Source: Cognatishimia activa (GTDB taxonomy: Bacteria; Pseudomonadota; Alphaproteobacteria; Rhodobacterales; Rhodobacteraceae). Taken from it: a stretch of DNA of 64,000 nt. The stretch is taken from positions 1 through 64,000 of the forward strand of contig NZ_CYTO01000020.1 of assembly GCF_001458335.1 (NCBI RefSeq), written 5' to 3'. The translations under genes were made by a program, and so were the position numbers. Position 1 is the first letter of the stretch. Each line of letters begins with the position of its first letter. Below, one piece after another: positions 58,570 to 64,000 of the stretch. Under the pieces are notes generated by a model. The model was not told the DNA's origin. It ran no database searches and saw nothing but the letters and a program-made list of their open reading frames with translations.

Positions 58570-60126
58570 ATGGACAAGAACCGAGTCGTCATTTTTGACA
58601 CCACCCTGCGCGACGGCGAGCAATCCCCCGGCGCAACGATGACCCATGAAGAAAAGCTCGAAATCGCTGAGATGCTGGACGAGATGGGCGTGGATATTAT
58701 TGAAGCGGGTTTCCCGATTGCATCTGAAGGCGACTTCCGCGCGGTGAGCGAAATCGCCCAGCGCAGCAAAAACAGCCGCATCTGTGGTCTGGCACGCGCC
58801 AATCTGACGGACATTGATCGCTGCGCCGAAGCCATCAAACACGCAGAGCTAAACCGCATTCACACGTTCATCGGGACGTCACCTTTGCACCGGGCCATCC
58901 CAAACCTGACCATGGATGAAATGGCCGACAAGATCCATGAAACCGTGACCCATGCGCGTAACCTGACGGACAACGTGCAATGGTCTCCTATGGACGCGAC
59001 CCGGACCGAATGGGACTATTTGTGCCGCGTGATCGAAATCGCCATCAAAGCCGGTGCGACGACCATCAACATCCCAGACACAGTCGGCTATACAGCCCCA
59101 GTAGAGTCTGCCGATCTGATCAAACGCCTGATCGAAACTGTTCCGGGTGCGGATGAGGTAATCTTCGCAACGCATTGTCACAACGACCTTGGCATGGCGA
59201 CCGCCAATGCGCTGGCGGCTGTCGCAGGTGGTGCGCGTCAGATCGAATGTACGATCAACGGTTTGGGTGAACGGGCCGGCAATACCGCTTTGGAAGAAGT
59301 GGTTATGGCCATGAAAACCCGCAACGATATTATGCCCTATACCACAGGGATCGACACGACAAAGATCATGGCGATCTCCCGTCGCGTCTCCACTGTGTCT
59401 GGTTTTGTGGTGCAGCCAAACAAAGCCATCGTCGGCAAAAACGCCTTTGCCCATGAAAGCGGCATCCACCAAGATGGCATGCTGAAGAACCCAGAAAACT
59501 TCGAGATCATGCGTCCAGAGGACGTGGGCCTGTCCGGCACATCTTTGCCTCTGGGCAAACATTCCGGTCGCGCGGCACTGCGCGACAAGCTGGAGCAGCT
59601 GGGTTTTGAAGTTGGCGACAACCAGCTCAAGGATATCTTTGTTCGGTTTAAAGATCTGGCGGACCGTAAAAAAGAGGTGTTTGATGACGACATCATCACC
59701 CTGATGCGGACGGACGACGCCAACGACACGCTGAAGCTGAAAACCCTGCGTGTGGTCTGCGGCACCGGAGGTCCGGCGGACGCGACCCTGGTGATGGAGA
59801 TCGATGGCAAAGAGAAAACCGCCATTGAAAGCGGAGATGGCCCCGTCGACGCGGCCTTCAAAGCCATTCGTCAACTGCACCCAAACACCGCAAGGCTGGA
59901 GCTCTATCAAGTGCACGCCGTGACCGCTGGCACCGACGCGCAAGCAACAGTTTCGGTGCGTCTGTCAGAGGATGGCAATATCGCCACCGGTGAAAGTGCT
60001 GACACAGATACGGTGGTGGCCTCCGCGAAAGCCTATATCCACGCCCTGAACCGCCTTCTGGTGCGTCGCGGCAAGCTGGGTGATGGCGTAGACGCCAAAG
60101 AAATCAACTACAAAGACATGGCGTAA
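58570..60126 (+). CDS. leuA: 2-isopropylmalate synthase
   Basis: A 518-residue LeuA, first enzyme of leucine synthesis (acetyl-CoA plus 2-oxoisovalerate). The catalytic segment DTTLRDGEQSPGATM and the metal motif THCHNDLGMATANAL are present, then the linker and C-terminal allosteric domain (leucine feedback binding) from about residue 390. It is the long, usual two-domain form. Terminated by a hairpin at 60207-60231. Leader peptide upstream shows leucine-dependent regulation. Confidence 0.97.
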   Translation: MDKNRVVIFDTTLRDGEQSPGATMTHEEKLEIAEMLDEMGVDIIEAGFPIASEGDFRAVSEIAQRSKNSRICGLARANLTDIDRCAEAIKHAELNRIHTFIGTSPLHRAIPNLTMDEMADKIHETVTHARNLTDNVQWSPMDATRTEWDYLCRVIEIAIKAGATTINIPDTVGYTAPVESADLIKRLIETVPGADEVIFATHCHNDLGMATANALAAVAGGARQIECTINGLGERAGNTALEEVVMAMKTRNDIMPYTTGIDTTKIMAISRRVSTVSGFVVQPNKAIVGKNAFAHESGIHQDGMLKNPENFEIMRPEDVGLSGTSLPLGKHSGRAALRDKLEQLGFEVGDNQLKDIFVRFKDLADRKKEVFDDDIITLMRTDDANDTLKLKTLRVVCGTGGPADATLVMEIDGKEKTAIESGDGPVDAAFKAIRQLHPNTARLELYQVHAVTAGTDAQATVSVRLSEDGNIATGESADTDTVVASAKAYIHALNRLLVRRGKLGDGVDAKEINYKDMA

Positions 60127-60167
60127 TGCCAATTGGGGCGCGGCCCATACCTGCGCCCCTGCATTCA

Positions 60168-60190
60168 CCTTTGCAAAATACTCTGGGGTG
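60168..60190 (-). repeat. Extragenic repeat core, copy 3
   Basis: CCTTTGCAAAATACTCTGGGGTG; on the minus strand it reads CACCCCAGAGTATTTTGC..., a more diverged copy of the core at 29379 and 38436. It lies in the gap between leuA and rlmJ, beside a terminator. Confidence 0.45.
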
Positions 60191-60206
60191 AAAGCGCGTC
60201 AGCGCT

Positions 60207-60231
60207 GAGGGGCAAAGCCCCTCCCTTTTTT
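60207..60231 (+). terminator. Terminator after leuA
   Basis: GAGGGGC-AAA-GCCCCTC (60207-60223) is a perfect 7-bp-stem hairpin followed by CCTTTTTT on the plus strand. It lies 81 bases after the leuA stop. It may also act toward rlmJ in reverse. Confidence 0.78.
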
Positions 60232-60237
60232 GCAAAA

Positions 60238-61017
60238 TCACGCCTTACCGAACAACTCAGTCAAGCGCTTAGCCTCATCGTCCAATCCGTAAGGCGCATT
60301 CACAATAAACATGCCCGACCCGATCATGCGATGCCCTTCCCGTGCCGCCGGGAAACGCACCTCGTGACGCAGAACTTTCGGCAGGTTCTGAAATTCCAAT
60401 GCGGTGACCATCGGCAGGTGCGTGCCATCGGCCAAAATCGGGTACCAAAGTGCGATGACCCCAACATTCCATTTGCGATGCAGCTTTGCGATCTGTTTGG
60501 GGATCGTTTCGTAATCAGTCTTGATCTCATAGCTCGGATCAATCAGCAACATCCCACGTCGCGGCGTGGGCGGGCAAACAGCCTGCGCCATTTCAAACCC
60601 ATCCCGGCGATGAATCTTGGCGTCAAACATCACCATGGCGTCTTCCAAGGCATCCCCTTCCTGAGGGTGCAACTCTGCCAGATGCATCTTATCATCAGGG
60701 CGCAAAAGCTGGGCAGCCAATAGGGGCGAGCCGCCATAGGACTGTTCGCCAAACCCATCGCGCACCGCTTTCAAAGCGCGACGAAATGGATGCTCAGCGG
60801 CGAACCACTTTTCCGCTAACCCAATACCTGCCTCCGCTTCACCGGTTTTCGTGGCTTCCGCTGAGCTCAAATCATAAAGCGCGCGCCCAGAATGGGTTTC
60901 AAGGTAGCTCATCGGCTTGGGCTTTTGCCTCATATATTCAAGCATCGCACACAAAAGCGCATGCTTTTGTACGTCCGCCAAATTGCCCGCATGGTAAATG
61001 TGCTGATAACTAAGCAT
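60238..61017 (-). CDS. rlmJ: 23S rRNA (adenine(2030)-N(6))-methyltransferase
   Basis: A 259-residue RlmJ. N terminus MLSYQHIYHAGNLADVQKHALL is diagnostic, with the motif LLIDPSYEIKTDY (DPPY-type catalytic motif; here DPSY) and KWNVGVIALWYPI. It methylates A2030 of 23S rRNA with S-adenosylmethionine. The DPSY variant instead of DPPY is seen in this family. Monocistronic, converging with leuA. Start ATG 61017. Confidence 0.93.
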   Translation of the reverse strand: MLSYQHIYHAGNLADVQKHALLCAMLEYMRQKPKPMSYLETHSGRALYDLSSAEATKTGEAEAGIGLAEKWFAAEHPFRRALKAVRDGFGEQSYGGSPLLAAQLLRPDDKMHLAELHPQEGDALEDAMVMFDAKIHRRDGFEMAQAVCPPTPRRGMLLIDPSYEIKTDYETIPKQIAKLHRKWNVGVIALWYPILADGTHLPMVTALEFQNLPKVLRHEVRFPAAREGHRMIGSGMFIVNAPYGLDDEAKRLTELFGKA

Positions 61018-62285
<1,268 letters not shown>

Positions 62286-62361
62286 TCGCGCGCAATTTTC
62301 TTGGCAGACACGCTTGCCTCGCCATATTCTTTTGCAGGCATTGTTCTGAACCGGAGGACGT

Positions 62362-63264
62362 ATGGCCCGAGACAGGACACAGGGTGAAGATTATGTCGCC
62401 CCGCTCAAGCGGCTCTTTGCGGGCATTCTTGTGGTGTGCCTGCTGGGAATCTTCCTGCTTTGGCGCATAGATAGCCCTCGGGTTGAGCAATTCCGCGCAA
62501 ACCTTGTTGACCGGTTTGTGCCATCCTTTGAATGGGCCATGGCCCCTGTCACTGGGACGATCAACCTGTTCCGCGATTTCCAAAGCTATCAACGGGTCGT
62601 GGAGCAAAACAAAGAACTCCGTCGCGAATTGCAGCAGATGAAGGCTTGGAAAGAAGCCGCGCTGCAGCTTGAACAAGAAAATGCACGGCTATTGGATCTG
62701 AACAACGTGCGGCTTGATCCGCGGCTGACCTACATCACTGGCGTTGTTCTTGCGGATAGTGGCTCCCCCTTCCGTCAGTCGGTGCTGCTAAATATTGGCG
62801 CACGCGACGGAGTTGTGGATGGTTGGGCCGCGATGGATGGGATCGGTCTTGTGGGACGCATCTCGGGCGTCGGTGAATCCACCAGCCGTACGATCCTATT
62901 GACGGACGCATCATCGCGTATTCCAGCAACGATCCAGCCCTCAGGCCAAAACGCACTGATCGTGGGCGACAACACCCTCGCCCCCCATATCGACTTTGTC
63001 GAAAATGCCGACCAAGTCCGCCCCGGTGACCGGGTGGTGACATCGGGTGACGGTGGTGTTTTCCCCGCGGGACTTTTGATTGGTCGCATTGCATCAGATC
63101 CCGGTGGTCGCCTTCGCGTCCGGTTGGCAGCAGACTACGAACGCTTGGAGTTCCTCCGTGTCTTGCGCGATTACGGCAAAGAACAGATTGAACAACCGGG
63201 CGAGCTGATCGCCCCTGAAGGTCTCGTTCAAAGCGACCTATCGTCGGAGGGCAGCGATGGCTGA
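62362..63264 (+). CDS. mreC: Rod shape-determining protein MreC
   Basis: A 300-residue protein. Short cytoplasmic N terminus, one transmembrane helix at about residues 19-37 (LFAGILVVCLLGIFLLW), coiled coil at about 75-115 (VVEQNKELRRELQQMKAWKEAALQLEQENARLL) and the periplasmic beta-barrel domain. It links MreB to the penicillin-binding protein PBP2. Start ATG 62362 follows GGAGG; stop overlaps mreD by 8 bases. Confidence 0.95.
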   Translation: MARDRTQGEDYVAPLKRLFAGILVVCLLGIFLLWRIDSPRVEQFRANLVDRFVPSFEWAMAPVTGTINLFRDFQSYQRVVEQNKELRRELQQMKAWKEAALQLEQENARLLDLNNVRLDPRLTYITGVVLADSGSPFRQSVLLNIGARDGVVDGWAAMDGIGLVGRISGVGESTSRTILLTDASSRIPATIQPSGQNALIVGDNTLAPHIDFVENADQVRPGDRVVTSGDGGVFPAGLLIGRIASDPGGRLRVRLAADYERLEFLRVLRDYGKEQIEQPGELIAPEGLVQSDLSSEGSDG

Positions 63265-63784
63265 GACCTCTGGCGCAAAACCATGGATCATGCGGATCAC
63301 CTTCGCGGTTTTGGCACTGGGGATCCTGTACTGGCAACTCATGCCGTTGAACACGGTTCCCAGCAACTTCGCTGGACCGGATCTGCTGCTGGTCTTGATG
63401 ATGGTTTGGGTTCTGCGCCGTCCTGACTACGCGCCGGTCTATCTCATAGCAGGTCTTATGCTGCTCGCTGACTTCCTGCTGTCTCGCCCCCCCGGCCTGA
63501 TGGCTGCACTCACGGTCATCGTCACTGAAAACCTGCGCCGACGCTCCATGACGGGGGTTGAAATGCAGTTCTCGATGGAATGGCTTACGGCAGCCGCTGG
63601 TCTTGCCGCGATTGTGATTGGCAACCGCGTTCTCCTGTCGATATTCCTGCTGGATCAGTCATCTCTGGGCCTTACATTGATCCAATTGATCAGCAGCTTT
63701 GTCATCTATCCGATCGTTGCAAGCGGATTTGGCCTACTGATGGGCATCCGCCAGACCCGTTTCCGTGAAGGAGACCTGACGTGA
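63257..63784 (+). CDS. mreD: Rod shape-determining protein MreD
   Basis: A 175-residue membrane protein with about five hydrophobic segments, e.g. residues 12-27, 38-75 (LLLVLMMVWVLRRPD...LIAGLMLLADFLL) and 120-165. It completes the MreBCD elongation complex. Overlaps mreC at its start and mrdA at its stop (GTGA), a tight operon. Confidence 0.93.
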   Translation: MAETSGAKPWIMRITFAVLALGILYWQLMPLNTVPSNFAGPDLLLVLMMVWVLRRPDYAPVYLIAGLMLLADFLLSRPPGLMAALTVIVTENLRRRSMTGVEMQFSMEWLTAAAGLAAIVIGNRVLLSIFLLDQSSLGLTLIQLISSFVIYPIVASGFGLLMGIRQTRFREGDLT

Positions 63785-64000
63785 AGCGCACTGCCGCAGA
63801 AACTGCCGCAAGTCATAACCGGCTGAGCCGCCGCGCCTTGTTGCTTGGCGGCGCACAGCTCGGGTTCATGGGGTTGTTGGGCCTACGCATGCGGTATTTG
63901 CAGGTCGACCAAGCGGATGAGTTCCGGCTTCTTGCAGAAGAGAACCGTATCAACGTACGCCTAATCCCTCCAGCACGGGGCGAGATCTATGACCGCAACG
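63781..64000 (+). CDS. mrdA: Penicillin-binding protein 2 (mrdA), cut by window end
   Basis: The first 73 codons of PBP2, from GTG 63781 that overlaps the mreD stop. A basic N terminus is followed by one membrane helix (RRALLLGGAQLGFMGLLGL) and then RYLQVDQADEFRLLAEENRINVRLIPPARGEIYDRN, the conserved start of the non-penicillin-binding domain. Together with RodA and MreBCD it builds the lateral cell wall. The transpeptidase domain is outside the window. Confidence 0.9.
   Translation, partial: MKRTAAETAASHNRLSRRALLLGGAQLGFMGLLGLRMRYLQVDQADEFRLLAEENRINVRLIPPARGEIYDRN

Noticed and set aside
58879-59943. 354-codon minus-strand frame
   Set aside because: Antisense to leuA, no supporting signals.

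Overview
This 64 kb window is chromosomal DNA of an alphaproteobacterium, most likely a marine Rhodobacteraceae (Roseobacter-group) species. Evidence is the run of lineage-typical neighbours (DUF1801, UPF0262 and DUF2948 genes, hisD-murA-infA-maf-rng-yacG order), the carboxyspermidine route to spermidine, a TRAP and a TTT transporter, and intergenic elements with a GGAGTATTTTT...AAGAAGAAG core. I do not name a genus.

Region 1 (1-5530) is an accessory island. It is visibly AT-richer than the rest and holds small orphan genes, a short tyrosine recombinase, a phage-type repressor with a palindromic operator and a co-transcribed two-helix membrane protein, two small helix-turn-helix genes and a P4/lambda-type integrase that ends next to the 3' end of tRNA-Phe (5533-5607). 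The left end of the island is not in the window.

Region 2 (5686-13005, minus strand) is a conserved housekeeping block: murA, DUF2948, hisD, UPF0262, LMW-PTP-like, infA, maf, rng and yacG, interrupted by one opposite-strand SDR gene. A tandem secreted/cytoplasmic paralogue pair with a divergent LysR regulator, tRNA-Thr(GGT) and mgsA follow (13119-15466).

Region 3 (15590-27289) is catabolic. A LacI regulator with GTTTACGTAAAC operators stands before ltnD-otnK-otnC-otnI (four-carbon sugar acids such as threonate/erythronate). Converging on it is a DctPQM TRAP transporter of the alpha-keto-acid/chloroaromatic type with a dienelactone hydrolase, an alpha/beta hydrolase, a TauE/SafE permease and its own divergent LacI regulator.

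Region 4 (27302-32555) encodes a complete arginine-to-spermidine route: SpeA, SpeB, carboxyspermidine dehydrogenase and decarboxylase. Region 5 (32783-38434) has an MFS carrier, an SRAP-domain protein whose catalytic Cys2 is replaced by Pro, and the tesA / ybbA-ybbP divergent pair. Region 6 (38501-43203) is the glycine cleavage operon gcvT-gcvH-gcvP under a tandem glycine riboswitch; gcvP carries a one-base frameshift. Region 7 (43307-52205) has a MATE pump, gltX, DUF1801, a Tat-exported metallo-beta-lactamase-fold protein, a second frameshifted gene (Pr6Pr-type membrane protein), a flavodoxin-like reductase, nadE and a periplasmic protein of 18 MORN repeats.

Region 8 (52229-57906) is a LacI-controlled tripartite tricarboxylate transporter tctCBA plus an alpha/beta hydrolase that is a paralogue of the one beside the TRAP system; three evenly spaced operators lie in front of tctC. 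Region 9 (58024-60231) is a leucine leader peptide/attenuator followed by a cupin gene and leuA. Region 10 (60238-64000) has rlmJ and the cell-shape operon mreB-mreC-mreD-mrdA, the last gene cut by the window edge.

No CRISPR array, rRNA, IS element or clearly new multi-gene defence system is visible. The most rewarding leads are the Pro2 SRAP protein, the paired transporter-hydrolase loci, the leuA attenuator with an inserted cupin gene, and the two frameshifts.
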